Counted from the first letter of the stretch, positions 34,552 to 45,215 are shown. The stretch: 64,000 nucleotides of DNA from CAWJFP01 sp963842155 (GCA_963842155.1 CAWJFP010000041.1:1-64000), one strand, 5' to 3'. Made by a program: numbers and translations. The notes: a model not told the origin generated them from the letters alone.

Positions 34552-35781
34552 TCAGCTGCGATAGCTGCCGTTGATGCGGATATAACCATCGGTCAGGTCG
34601 CAGCTCCATATCGTGGCGCGGCCGCGGCCGACGCCGACATCGATAGCGATCTCGATCTCGCGCCCCTTCATATGGGCGACGACGGGGGCCTCGTCATAGC
34701 CGGGCCGCCGCGCCCCGCCCTCGGTCACCTGCACGCCGCCGATGGCGATGGCGAGCTTGTCGCGGTCCGCCTTCTCGCCCGACTTGCCGACCGCCATGAC
34801 GATGCGGCCCCAATTGGCGTCCTCGCCGGCGATCGCGGTCTTGACCAAAGGCGAGTTGGCGACGGCGAGCCCGATCCGCCGCGCCGCGCGCCGCGAGGCG
34901 GCGCCGGAGACGTTCACCGTGAAGAACTTGCTCGCGCCCTCGCCGTCGCGCGCCACCTGCTGGGCGAGATCGATGAGCACCCTATCGAGGGCGCGGCGGA
35001 AGGCCGCCAGCAGCGGATCGCCGGCCGAGACAGGCGCCGGGTTGGGCCGCCGGCCTGTCGCGCAGAGGAGAAGCGTGTCGCTCGTCGAGGTGTCGCCGTC
35101 GACGGTTATGCAGTTGAAGGAGCGATCGGCGCCGCGCGCGAGGAGACGCTGGAGCACGGGCGCCGGGATGGTCGCGTCGGTGAAGACGAAGCCCAGCATG
35201 GTCGCCATGTCGGGCGCGATCATGCCCGAGCCCTTGGCGATGCCGTTGATGGTGACCTCGACCCCGCCGATGCGCGCCTTGCCCGTGGCGCCCTTGGGAA
35301 AAGTGTCGGTCGTCATGATCGCCGTGGCCGCCGCGGTCCAGCCATCGGCCTCGAGCTTCGCGCGAAGGGCGGGCAGCGCATCGCAGATCTTCTGCTCCGG
35401 CAAGGGCTCGCCGATCACGCCGGTCGAGGCGACCATCACCGCTTCGGGGGCGCAGCCGACGAGCTGCGCCACGGCTTGGGCGGTGCGCGCGACCGCGGCA
35501 TCGCCCGCCCGGCCGGTGAAGGCGTTGGCATTGCCCGAATTCACGATGATCGCGCGCGCCTCGCCCTGGGGCAGCACGCGGCGGCACCAATCCACGGGCG
35601 CCGCGGCGGTCGAGGAGCGCGTGAAGACGCCCGCGACGGTGCTGCCGGGCGCGAGCTCGGCCAAAAAGAGATCGGTGCGCCCGCTATAGCGGATGCCCGC
35701 CGCCATGGCGCCGAGCCGCACGCCGTCGAGCGGCGGCAGCACGGCGAAATGCGCCGGGGCCAAGGGCGAACGCGCGATCAT
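34552..35781 (-). CDS. argJ: Bifunctional glutamate N-acetyltransferase/amino-acid acetyltransferase
   Basis: A 409-residue ArgJ that transfers acetyl from N-acetylornithine to glutamate in the cyclic arginine pathway. The self-cleavage and catalytic Thr194 lies in IAPDMATMLGFVFTD, splitting the precursor into alpha and beta chains. Other landmarks are NSGNANAFTG, KGATGKARIGG-like segment and the end RINGSYRS. The alpha-beta start at the Thr should follow autoproteolysis in the cytoplasm. It begins three bases after the parvulin gene's stop, so they are co-transcribed. Confidence 0.96.
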   Translation of the reverse strand: MIARSPLAPAHFAVLPPLDGVRLGAMAAGIRYSGRTDLFLAELAPGSTVAGVFTRSSTAAAPVDWCRRVLPQGEARAIIVNSGNANAFTGRAGDAAVARTAQAVAQLVGCAPEAVMVASTGVIGEPLPEQKICDALPALRAKLEADGWTAAATAIMTTDTFPKGATGKARIGGVEVTINGIAKGSGMIAPDMATMLGFVFTDATIPAPVLQRLLARGADRSFNCITVDGDTSTSDTLLLCATGRRPNPAPVSAGDPLLAAFRRALDRVLIDLAQQVARDGEGASKFFTVNVSGAASRRAARRIGLAVANSPLVKTAIAGEDANWGRIVMAVGKSGEKADRDKLAIAIGGVQVTEGGARRPGYDEAPVVAHMKGREIEIAIDVGVGRGRATIWSCDLTDGYIRINGSYRS

Positions 35782-35784
35782 GCC

Positions 35785-36732
35785 TTACGGCTTCGGCGCG
35801 GACGGCTTCGCCTCGGGCGTCGCGGCCTTGCCGCCCTCCTCCTCCTCCTTCATCGGCGTGCCGTCGAGGTTGAAGCGGGTGATCTTCGCCTTGGCCTGCA
35901 GCTCCTTGATGATGTCGCCGACGAGATCGCGGCTCGCCTCCTGGGTGATTTCCGCCTTGGCCTCCTCGAAGCTCGGCGGCTTCGAGGTGCGCGCGGCCTC
36001 GACCTTGATGACGTGCCAGCCGAACTGCGATTTGATCGGCGTCTTGGTATATTCGCCCGGCTTCAGCTTGAAGGCCGCTTCGGCGAACTCCGGCACCACG
36101 TCGCCGCGCTTGATATAGCCGAGATCGCCGCCCTGGTCCGACGAGGGGCCGCTCGAATGCTTCTTGGCGAGCTCGGCAAAGTCGGCGCCGCCGTCGAGCT
36201 CCTTGATCACCGCCTTGGCCTCGTCCTCGGTCTTGAGCAGGATCTGGCGCACCTTGACCTCGGGCTCGGAGGGGTTGTCCTTGAGATATTGCTGGTAGCG
36301 CTGTTGCAGATAGGCGTCGGTGAGCCGCGCCTTGAGCGTGCGCTCGATATAGACGCTGCGGACGATCTGGTCCTCGGCGCGTTTGAGCCGCTCCTTGACC
36401 TCGGGGTCGTTCTGCAGGCCTTCCTTGCGGCCGGCGTCCGTCATCAGCATGCCGTCGATCACCCGGTCGAGCAGCGGGCGGTAGATCACGTCGAGCGGAT
36501 AGGACTGATATTGCGCCGGCAGGTCCTGCCGCGCCGCCTCGACCGCGGCGCGATGGATCTCGGTGCCGTTGACGACGGCCACGACCGGATCGCCCGCCGG
36601 CGCGGGGGACTGAGGCGCGCCCGCCGCGGGCTTCCCGGCGGTTTGGGCGAAGCCAGGCCCGGCCGCGAGCAAGGACGGCAGTGCCGCGAGCGCAAGGACC
36701 GCGAGCGCGGTCCGGGCGATGCTCAATGTCAT
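35785..36732 (-). CDS. Periplasmic peptidyl-prolyl isomerase, parvulin (SurA/PpiC) type
   Basis: A 315-residue exported foldase. A Sec signal peptide (about 1-29, ARTALAVLALAALPSLLAAG) is followed by a SurA-N-like helical region (about 45-145) and a rotamase PpiC domain (about 150-255: EVKVRQILLKTEDEAKAVI, FAELAKKHSSGPSSDQGGDL, GWHVIKVEA). A Lys/Glu/Pro-rich tail ends the protein. It should catalyse proline isomerisation of outer-membrane or secreted proteins. It is divergent from secA, which fits a shared role in export, and is the first gene of the argJ-mutT run. Confidence 0.92.
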   Translation of the reverse strand: MTLSIARTALAVLALAALPSLLAAGPGFAQTAGKPAAGAPQSPAPAGDPVVAVVNGTEIHRAAVEAARQDLPAQYQSYPLDVIYRPLLDRVIDGMLMTDAGRKEGLQNDPEVKERLKRAEDQIVRSVYIERTLKARLTDAYLQQRYQQYLKDNPSEPEVKVRQILLKTEDEAKAVIKELDGGADFAELAKKHSSGPSSDQGGDLGYIKRGDVVPEFAEAAFKLKPGEYTKTPIKSQFGWHVIKVEAARTSKPPSFEEAKAEITQEASRDLVGDIIKELQAKAKITRFNLDGTPMKEEEEGGKAATPEAKPSAPKP

Positions 36733-36871
36733 GTTTGTCCTCTAAAGGGTACGGTCAGCCGGAGGAATCCCGGGCACCGCGCCGTCCGTCAGGGTGTCCG
36801 CGCGCGGATAAAGCATATCGCGGCGCGGGGAACAAGGGGCGCTGCGCTTCAGGCGTTGCCTAGCCTTCTCA

Positions 36872-36900
36872 TTGACAGTGGGGGGCCGGCCGCTTATCTC
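36872..36900 (+). promoter_or_regulatory. Sigma-70-type promoter of secA
   Basis: TTGACA (36872-36877), a 17-base spacer and TATCTC (36895-36900). The -35 is perfect and the spacing ideal. Transcription should start near 36907, about 60 bases before the secA ATG and directly before a hairpin. Confidence 0.6.
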
Positions 36901-36909
36901 TGCAACATA

Positions 36910-36943
36910 GCCGGCGCCGCAGAGGCCGCGGCGCGGCTTTTTT
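36910..36943 (+). terminator. Terminator-like hairpin in the secA leader (possible attenuator)
   Basis: A GC-only stem, arms 36910-36920 and 36928-36937 with a single bulge and a seven-base loop, followed by six T (36938-36943). It has the form of an intrinsic terminator, but no plus-strand gene lies upstream; it sits between the secA promoter and the secA start. It may attenuate secA or form a 5' protective hairpin. Confidence 0.55.
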
Positions 36944-36966
36944 CGTGTGTCTTCGAGGACCGCCTC

Positions 36967-39759
<2,793 letters not shown>

Positions 39760-39799
39760 GGCGCGTCCTAGCCGCGCCCGAGCGGCGCGCCGCCGGCCG

Positions 39800-40756
39800 T
39801 CAATTTGACGCCGACAGCCCCATCTCGAGGAATTTCGCGCGGCGCTTGGCGCGCAGCTGGTTGCCGTCCATGCGCTCGAGGCGCAGCAGCGTCTCCTCGA
39901 GCGCCTCGCCGACGGCCGCGATCGCCGTCGCCTTGTCGCGATGCGCGCCGCCGAGCGGCTCGGGAATCACCTTGTCGACGACGCCGAGCCGCAGCAGGTC
40001 CTGGGCCGTCAGCTTGAGCGCCTCGGCCGCCTCCTGCACATGCTCGCCGTCGCGCCACAGGATCGAGCCGCAGCCCTCGGGCGAGATCACCGAATAGACC
40101 GCGTGCTCGAGCATGAGCACCGCATTGGCGGCCCCGATGGCGATGGCGCCGCCCGAGCCGCCCTCGCCGATCACCACGCTCACCAGCGGCACGCGCAGGT
40201 CGAGGGACACGTCGATCGAGCGCGCGATCGCCTCCGCCTGGCCCCGCGCCTCGGCGTCGATGCCGGGATAGGCGCCCTTGGTGTCGATCATGGTGACGAC
40301 GGGAAGGCGGAAGCGCTCGGCGAGCCGCATGAGCCGCTGCGCCTTGCGATAGCCCTCGGGCCGCGCCGAGCCGAAGCTGTGGCGCACGCGGCTCGCAGTG
40401 TCCCAACCGCGCTCCTGCCCGATGAGCATGACCGGGCGGCCGCGGAAGCGCCCCAGCCCGCCCGATACCGCGAGATCGTCCGCGAAGGCGCGGTCGCCGG
40501 CGAGCGGGGTGAACTCCTCGATCAGCGCGGCCGCATAGGCGGCGAAGCTGGGCCGATCGAGATGCCGCGCCACCTGGACCTTCTGCCAGGCAGTAAGCTT
40601 GCTATAGGTCTGGCGCAGCAGGCGCTCGAGCTTGGCCTGGAGCCGCGCCACCTCCTCGGCGATGTTGATGTCGGCGCCATCGGAGAGATGCCGCAGCTCC
40701 TCGATCTTGGCCTCGAGCTCGGCGATTGGCTTCTCGAAATCGAGGTAGGTCTGCAT
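39800..40756 (-). CDS. accA: Acetyl-CoA carboxylase carboxyltransferase subunit alpha
   Basis: A 318-residue AccA, which with AccD moves carboxyl from biotin to acetyl-CoA to give malonyl-CoA for fatty-acid synthesis. The N-terminus MQTYLDFEKPIAELEAKIEE is characteristic, followed by DRPSFAAYAAALIEEFTPLA, PVMLIGQERG, MRLAERFRLPVVTMIDTKGA (then YPG), and the VIGEGGSGGAIAIG oxyanion-binding loop. ATG 40756 is chosen over a longer in-frame extension that looks non-coding. It is convergent with secA, 40 bases apart, with GC-rich short palindromes between. Confidence 0.97.
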   Translation of the reverse strand: MQTYLDFEKPIAELEAKIEELRHLSDGADINIAEEVARLQAKLERLLRQTYSKLTAWQKVQVARHLDRPSFAAYAAALIEEFTPLAGDRAFADDLAVSGGLGRFRGRPVMLIGQERGWDTASRVRHSFGSARPEGYRKAQRLMRLAERFRLPVVTMIDTKGAYPGIDAEARGQAEAIARSIDVSLDLRVPLVSVVIGEGGSGGAIAIGAANAVLMLEHAVYSVISPEGCGSILWRDGEHVQEAAEALKLTAQDLLRLGVVDKVIPEPLGGAHRDKATAIAAVGEALEETLLRLERMDGNQLRAKRRAKFLEMGLSASN

Positions 40757-40862
40757 GGGACTAGCTAGCACGACCCGACATGCTGCAAGCAACGGCCGCG
40801 CGGCTGAGCAGTTGCGATGGTCGAGAGCAGGTTCCGGCGCCCATTCCAAAGCCTAATTCGTC

Positions 40863-41027
40863 ATGGCCGGCCGTCGGGCCGGCCATCCACGACTTGCATT
40901 CAGCGTAAAGAAAGACGTGGACCACCGGCACAAGGCCGGTGGCGACAGTTTTGGTTGTTTTGACAGGCGCGTTCCACAATCAAGATGCCTTAACTGGACG
41001 GCCGTGGCACGAGGCCGGCGGTGACAG
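40863..41027. repeat. Cluster of palindromes and a 22-base direct repeat
   Basis: The 312-base gap between mcl and accA contains no gene. It has a perfect 10-bp stem (arms 40863-40872 and 40877-40886), a second perfect 8-bp stem (40922-40929 with 40935-40942) followed by a T-rich tract, and a 22-base sequence at 40927-40948 repeated with three changes at 41006-41027. The first palindrome resembles a widespread alphaproteobacterial extragenic repeat beginning GTCATGGCCGG. Confidence 0.65.
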
Positions 41028-41068
41028 ATCGCGCTTCGGATGGCGCAGAGGCCTGCTGCCGCGAACGC

Positions 41069-42046
41069 TCAGGCCGCGCCGACCTGCTTCGCCTTCTCGA
41101 CCAGCACCTGCGCCTGCTTGATCGAGGCGATGTCGATGAGCCGGCCGTCGAGCGAGACGGCGCCCTTGCCTTCCTTCTGCGCCTGGCCCATGGCCTCGAT
41201 GATGCGCTGCGCCTTCTTCACGTCCGCCTCGCTCGGGCTGAACACCTCGTTGGCCAGCGCGATCTGACTCGGATGGATCGCCCATTTGCCCTCGCAGCCC
41301 AGCACGGCCGCGCGCCGGCCTTGGGCGCGGAAGCCGTCGGGGTCGGAGAAATCCCCGAACGGGCCGTCGATCGGCCGCAAGCCATTGGCGCGCGCCGCCA
41401 CCACCATGCGCGCGATGGCGTAGTGCCACATGTCGCCCCAATGGAGCTGGCGGTTGCCTTTCTCGTCCTTGTCGGTCAGCACGGCGTAGTCGGGGTTGGG
41501 GCCGCCGATATTGGTCGTGCGCGCGCGCGTCGAGGCGGCATAGTCGGCGACGCCGAAATGGAGCGATTCGAGGCGCGGGCTCGCCCCGGCGATGGCCTCG
41601 ACGTTCTGCATGCCGAGCGCGGTCTCGATGATGAGCTCGAAGCCGATGCGCTTCTTGCGCCCCTTGGCCGCCTCGATCTGGGTGACCAGCATGTCGAGGG
41701 CATAGACGTCGGACGGCGTCCCCACCTTGGGGATCATGATGAGGTCGAGCCGCTCGCCCGTCTGCTCCAGCACGTCCACCACGTCGCGATACATGTAATG
41801 GGTGTCGAGGCCGTTGATGCGCACCGAAAGGGTCTTCTTGCCCCAATCGATGTCGTTGATGGCCTGGATCACGTTCTTGCGCGCCTGCGGCTTCTCGTCG
41901 GGCGCCACCGCGTCCTCGAGATCGAGGAAGACCACGTCGGCGGGACCCGCCGCCGCTTTCTCGAACAGCTTCGGATTGCTGCCCGGTACCGCGAGCTCGC
42001 TGCGGTTGAGCCGCGCGCGCGCCTGCTCGACGATCTTGAAGCTCAT
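41069..42046 (-). CDS. mcl: L-malyl-CoA/beta-methylmalyl-CoA lyase (HpcH/HpaI-CitE family)
   Basis: A 325-residue CoA-ester lyase that cleaves malyl-CoA to acetyl-CoA and glyoxylate (and beta-methylmalyl-CoA to propionyl-CoA and glyoxylate), as used in the ethylmalonyl-CoA pathway and serine cycle. Diagnostic stretches include VFLDLEDAVAPDEKPQARKN, LSVRINGLDTHYMYRDVVD, IMIPKVG, the Mg-site FELIIETALG and IDGPFGDFSDPDGFRAQGR, then GKWAIHPSQIALANEVFSPS. The close match to the ordered motifs I remember for Rhodobacter Mcl1 supports malyl-CoA rather than citryl-CoA. Start ATG 42046 (MSFKIVEQ). It appears monocistronic. Confidence 0.9.
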   Translation of the reverse strand: MSFKIVEQARARLNRSELAVPGSNPKLFEKAAAGPADVVFLDLEDAVAPDEKPQARKNVIQAINDIDWGKKTLSVRINGLDTHYMYRDVVDVLEQTGERLDLIMIPKVGTPSDVYALDMLVTQIEAAKGRKKRIGFELIIETALGMQNVEAIAGASPRLESLHFGVADYAASTRARTTNIGGPNPDYAVLTDKDEKGNRQLHWGDMWHYAIARMVVAARANGLRPIDGPFGDFSDPDGFRAQGRRAAVLGCEGKWAIHPSQIALANEVFSPSEADVKKAQRIIEAMGQAQKEGKGAVSLDGRLIDIASIKQAQVLVEKAKQVGAA

Positions 42047-42179
42047 CCTGACCTCGCTTCCGCCCACCGGCGCTGGCGGCCCGCGCGATTGCCCGAGGCC
42101 GGCCGGGGAAGCGCCAAACCTAGCCGCGCGGTCGCGGCAAAGTCAACCGGGCGCATGACTTGGGCCGCTGCCGGAGCGC

Positions 42180-43094
42180 TCAGCCGCGCGGCGGCCGCAC
42201 CTTGTCGCCGGCGGGATGCTCGGCTGTGCCGAGCGCTGTGGCGAGGCGCGTCCCGGCGCTGCCGGGGCGCAAGGGACGCTGCTGTGAGCTGTGGGGCGCC
42301 CAGCCGGTGAGATAGATCACCTGAAAGCGCGCGGGCACCCGTCCGTCGGCCAAGGCGAAGCGCTCGGCATAGATCGCGGCGGCGCGCAGCAAGGTGGCGC
42401 GGCGGCTGAAGCCCTTGCGCCGCGCAGCGACGGCGTTGCTCTCGCCCATGCCGCGCAGATCGCGCATCAGCGCGAGCGCATCGGGATAGCTGACCGTGAT
42501 CTCGTCGCGATCGACCAGCGGCAGCGCGAAGCCGGCACGCTGCAAGAGCGCGCCCGCGTCGCGCAGATCGGCGAAGGGCGAGAGCCGGGGCGAGACGCCC
42601 CCCTCCTCCGCGAGCTCGGCCTCGATGAACGCGGTGCGCAGCTCGGCCAGGCTCTCGCCGCCCAGCATGGCGGCGAGAAAGAGCCCGTCCGGCTTAAGCG
42701 CCGCGCGGAGCTGGATGAGCGCGCCGGGCAGGTCGTTGACCCAATGCAGGCTGAGATTGCTCAAGACGAGATCGAGGCGCGCCTCGCCCACGGGCAGGGC
42801 CTCCTCGTCGGCGACGAGGGCGAGGCCACCCGCCCGCCGCGCCATGGCGAGGGAGAGATCGAGCTGGACCAGGCGCTCGATGCCGCCGCGCCCGCGCAAG
42901 AGCCGCCCCAGCTCGCCGCCATGGCAGCCGAGATCGAGCGCCACGGGAAAACGCCGCTTGGTATCGTCGAGCCGGTCGAGCAGCCGCTCGCCCACTTCTC
43001 GAAAGAGAAAGTCGTGCTGCTCAAGCGAACGCGCCGCGCGCTCGCGGTGGCGCCGCACCTGCTTGCGGTCGAAGGGGCCCATTTCCCCACTCAT
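42180..43094 (-). CDS. Class I SAM-dependent methyltransferase, NDUFAF5/BioC-like
   Basis: About 304 residues. The N-terminus FDRKQVRRHRERAARSLEQH-DFLFREVGERL is typical of alphaproteobacterial homologues of NDUFAF5, the mitochondrial complex I assembly factor. Motif I is LDLGCHGGELGRLL; VLSNLSLHWVNDLPGALIQL matches motif II. A further YPDALALMRDLRGMGESNA segment is also family-specific. It probably hydroxylates or modifies a complex I subunit or methylates a small acid, but this is inference. The true start may be ATG 43094 or 43082; the former lies in a 38-base repeat also found before the sigma gene at 44.98 kb. Confidence 0.82.
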   Translation of the reverse strand: MSGEMGPFDRKQVRRHRERAARSLEQHDFLFREVGERLLDRLDDTKRRFPVALDLGCHGGELGRLLRGRGGIERLVQLDLSLAMARRAGGLALVADEEALPVGEARLDLVLSNLSLHWVNDLPGALIQLRAALKPDGLFLAAMLGGESLAELRTAFIEAELAEEGGVSPRLSPFADLRDAGALLQRAGFALPLVDRDEITVSYPDALALMRDLRGMGESNAVAARRKGFSRRATLLRAAAIYAERFALADGRVPARFQVIYLTGWAPHSSQQRPLRPGSAGTRLATALGTAEHPAGDKVRPPRG

Positions 43095-43111
43095 GGCGCA
43101 TGATGGCATGG
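43074..43111. repeat. 38-base duplicated sequence, copy 1
   Basis: Matches 45062-45099 in 35 of 38 positions, same orientation. This copy spans the start of the methyltransferase gene; read on the minus strand it includes ATGAGTGGGGAAATGGGC. The other copy lies upstream of the ECF sigma gene. Confidence 0.85.
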
Positions 43112-43153
43112 GCGACGCCGCACGGCTATCGGACCCGGCTCCCCTTCCCGCCC

Positions 43154-43180
43154 GGAACTTTTTCGCCCCGGCGCGCATCC
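43154..43180 (+). promoter_or_regulatory. Putative ECF-sigma promoter of the ferritin-like gene
   Basis: GGAAC (43154-43158) followed by TTTTT, then after a 16-base spacer GCATCC (43175-43180), about 62 bases before the ferritin-like ATG. The same pair of elements with the same spacing occurs before the ECF sigma gene (45038 to 45012, minus strand). GGAAC is the classic -35 of many ECF sigma factors. Confidence 0.55.
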
Positions 43181-43242
43181 AAGCTCAGGTAACGCGCGAA
43201 TCCATCGCGCCTGATCCGCGCTTTTGCACAAGGAGCAACCCC

Positions 43243-43818
43243 ATGTCTCCCATCCTCCAGCCCACTTTCCGCCTTGGACGCCGTCTGTTCCTCTCCAGCG
43301 CCGGGCAAGCCGCTTTTTCCGCGACGGCCGTCGCCTTGCTGGCGGGCCGCGAAAGCCTCGCCGCGGCTTCCGGCGACGCCGCGAAGGACGTGAATATCCT
43401 CAATGCGGCGCTCGGCGCCGAGCAGGAGGCGATCGCGGCCTATCAGCTTGGCGCCGATAGCGGCCTTTTGCAGAAGCCCGTCCTGGCCTTGGCGGTGACC
43501 TTCCAAGGCCAGCACAAGGCTCATGCCGATCTGCTCGCGGCCACGGTCAGGAAGCTGGGCGGGACGCCCGTCGCGGCCAAGAGCATGGCCGACTATCATT
43601 TCCCCGCCGAGAAGCTCAAGAGCCAGGACGACGTGCTGCGCTTCGCCGCCGGTCTCGAAAAAGGCGCGGTGAGCGCCTATCTCGGCGCCATTCCGATATT
43701 TGGCAACCGCGACCTCGCCAAGGCCGCCGGCAGCATCCTGGGCGACGAGGCGATGCATTGGGCCATCCTGCGCAACGCGCTCGGCGAAACGCCCGTGCCG
43801 GCGGCCTTCGTCGCCTGA
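43243..43818 (+). CDS. Exported ferritin-like domain protein
   Basis: A 191-residue protein. An N-terminal signal (LGRRLFLSSAGQAAFSATAV then ALLAG) has a Tat-like RRLFL motif, so it may be exported folded. The rest is a four-helix ferritin_2-type domain, with Glu/His candidates for a di-iron site in LGAEQEAIAAYQLGA, FQGQHKAHADLL, LEKGAVSAYLGA and GDEAMHWAILRNALG. Such proteins are linked to stress or desiccation tolerance, but enzymatic role is unknown. A strong AAGGAG ribosome site precedes the ATG. A GGAAC-type promoter upstream suggests control by the ECF sigma factor encoded 1.1 kb away; cytochrome c follows by 73 bases. Confidence 0.85.
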   Translation: MSPILQPTFRLGRRLFLSSAGQAAFSATAVALLAGRESLAAASGDAAKDVNILNAALGAEQEAIAAYQLGADSGLLQKPVLALAVTFQGQHKAHADLLAATVRKLGGTPVAAKSMADYHFPAEKLKSQDDVLRFAAGLEKGAVSAYLGAIPIFGNRDLAKAAGSILGDEAMHWAILRNALGETPVPAAFVA

Positions 43819-43891
43819 TCTGCCGTTGCGCCGACCCCCGGCCGGCGCAAGCCGCCGGCCGGGAGACCCTCATCGATGATCGGGAACCGTC

Positions 43892-44275
43892 ATGCGCGGA
43901 AGGCATTTGCTTGCAACACTCCTGCCGATGCTGGCGGTTGCGGCGGCGCTCGCGGCCCAGCCGGTCGGCGATCCTCAGCGCGGGAAGGCGATCTACGAGC
44001 GCTGCGCCGCTTGCCATTCGATCGACCGCGACCGCACCGGCCCGCATCATGCCGGCCTCTTCGGCCGGCGCGCCGGAAGCCTGCCGGGCTTCCCCTATTC
44101 CGAGGCGATGAAGAAAGCGGGCGAGAAGGGGCTCGTCTGGAACGAGAAGAGCTTGAACGAATTCTTGCGGGACCCGCTCGCTTATGTCCCGGGCACGCTG
44201 ATGGGCTATGACGGCATCAAGGACGCCCAGGAGCGCGCCGATCTCATCGCCTATTTGAAGCAGGCGACGAAATAA
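43892..44275 (+). CDS. Periplasmic class I cytochrome c
   Basis: A 127-residue c-type cytochrome. A signal peptide (about 1-22, HLLATLLPMLAVAAALAA) directs it to the periplasm. The haem attachment motif CAACH is at 38-42 and the distal Met ligand is probably Met104 in YVPGTLMGYDGI, giving a cytochrome c2-like fold of about 105 residues. It carries electrons, but its partner is not known. It is 73 bases downstream of the ferritin-like gene on the same strand, probably one transcript, and convergent with the ECF sigma gene 12 bases away. Redox stress control is plausible from context. Confidence 0.93.
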   Translation: MRGRHLLATLLPMLAVAAALAAQPVGDPQRGKAIYERCAACHSIDRDRTGPHHAGLFGRRAGSLPGFPYSEAMKKAGEKGLVWNEKSLNEFLRDPLAYVPGTLMGYDGIKDAQERADLIAYLKQATK

Positions 44276-44287
44276 AGCCCGCCGCGG

Positions 44288-44980
44288 TCAGGCAGGCGCC
44301 GCGACGGCCAAGCCGAGTCGCGCCAGGACGCGCTCGTTGATCCGGTCGCAACGGGCGCCCGCGAAGGGAAATGCGCCCTCAAGCATGCCGCCGAGCTCGC
44401 GGCTCAAGGCTTCGCGCAGCAGGCGCTTCGCGCGATGATGGCGGGTCTTCACGGTCTCCGCGAGGATGCCGAGGCACGCGGCCGTCTCCTCGACGCTTAG
44501 CTGCTCGACGGCACGCAGGATGAAGACCGTGCGGAAATTGGCGGGAAGGGCGTCGATGGCGCTCTCGACGAGGCGGCGGATCTCCGCCCGCGCCGCCTGC
44601 CCCTCCGGGCTGGGGAGGGTGGATGACGACGCGGCGGCACTTCCACTCATCGCCTCTTGATCGGCGCATTCGAGCTCGGCGGTGGGACGCCGGCGCCGCA
44701 GCCGGCCCAATGATTCGTTCATGATGATTCGCGTGAGCCAGGTCGCAAGGCTCGCTTCGCCCCTGAAGGCGTCGAGACGGGTGAAGGCGCGCAAATAGGT
44801 CTCCTGCACCGCGTCCTCGGCTTCGGCGTCGTCGCGCAGGATGCTGCGCGCGAGGCGGTAAAGCCGGCGGTTGTTGCGACGCATGATCGCCGCGAAGGCG
44901 GCGCCCTCGCCGGCCAGCGCCGAGGCGACGAGCTGGCCGTCGCTGACGGCGGGTGGGGGCGGCGGTTCGGCAAAGGCCAT
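44288..44980 (-). CDS. ECF-type RNA polymerase sigma factor, likely autoregulated
   Basis: A 230-residue sigma factor. Region 2 spans about 20-90 (RRLYRLARSILRDDAEAEDA, VQETYLRAFTRLDAFRGEAS, LATWLTRIIMNESLGRLRRR) and region 4 about 135-190 (ALPANFRTVFILRAVEQLSV, EETAACLGILAETVKTRHHR). ATG 44980 has a GAGGA ribosome site. A GGAAC-16-GCATCC promoter lies 31 bases upstream, matching one before the ferritin-like gene, so it probably activates itself and that gene. No anti-sigma partner is adjacent. The extra 40 residues after region 4 are of unknown role. Confidence 0.93.
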   Translation of the reverse strand: MAFAEPPPPPAVSDGQLVASALAGEGAAFAAIMRRNNRRLYRLARSILRDDAEAEDAVQETYLRAFTRLDAFRGEASLATWLTRIIMNESLGRLRRRRPTAELECADQEAMSGSAAASSSTLPSPEGQAARAEIRRLVESAIDALPANFRTVFILRAVEQLSVEETAACLGILAETVKTRHHRAKRLLREALSRELGGMLEGAFPFAGARCDRINERVLARLGLAVAAPA

Positions 44981-45011
44981 GGGCGTCCTCGCATGAAGAT
45001 GCATCGATGTA

Positions 45012-45038
45012 GGATGCGCCGAGGCCGGAAAAGGTTCC
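45012..45038 (-). promoter_or_regulatory. Putative autoregulated promoter of the ECF sigma gene
   Basis: On the minus strand GGAAC (plus 45034-45038) is followed by CTTTT and, after a 16-base spacer, GCATCC (plus 45012-45017). Elements and spacing equal those before the ferritin-like gene, while the spacers differ. It ends 31 bases before the ATG. Confidence 0.55.
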
Positions 45039-45061
45039 CGGCGCGGCCGCCGAGGATCGCA

Positions 45062-45099
45062 GGGGCCCGTTTCCCCGCTCATGGCGCATCATGGCATGG
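45062..45099. repeat. 38-base duplicated sequence, copy 2
   Basis: Partner of 43074-43111 (35 of 38 identical). It lies 24 bases upstream of the sigma gene's putative -35 element. Similarity continues more weakly to about 45130, so a longer duplication is possible. Confidence 0.85.
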
Positions 45100-45215
45100 C
45101 CCAGGCGCAGCTGCCACCGGGCCCGGTCGATGATCGGCGATGTCGTTAACGATAAGACAATTTTTGAGTGTGATGCTCCCGCCATCCAAGGGATATCAGA
45201 TGCGAGGAGAGCGAC

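Noticed and set aside
43883..43909. GGAAC near the cytochrome c start, considered as a third ECF promoter
   Set aside because: The spacing is 15 rather than 16, the -10 is only GCATTT, and it overlaps the start codon.
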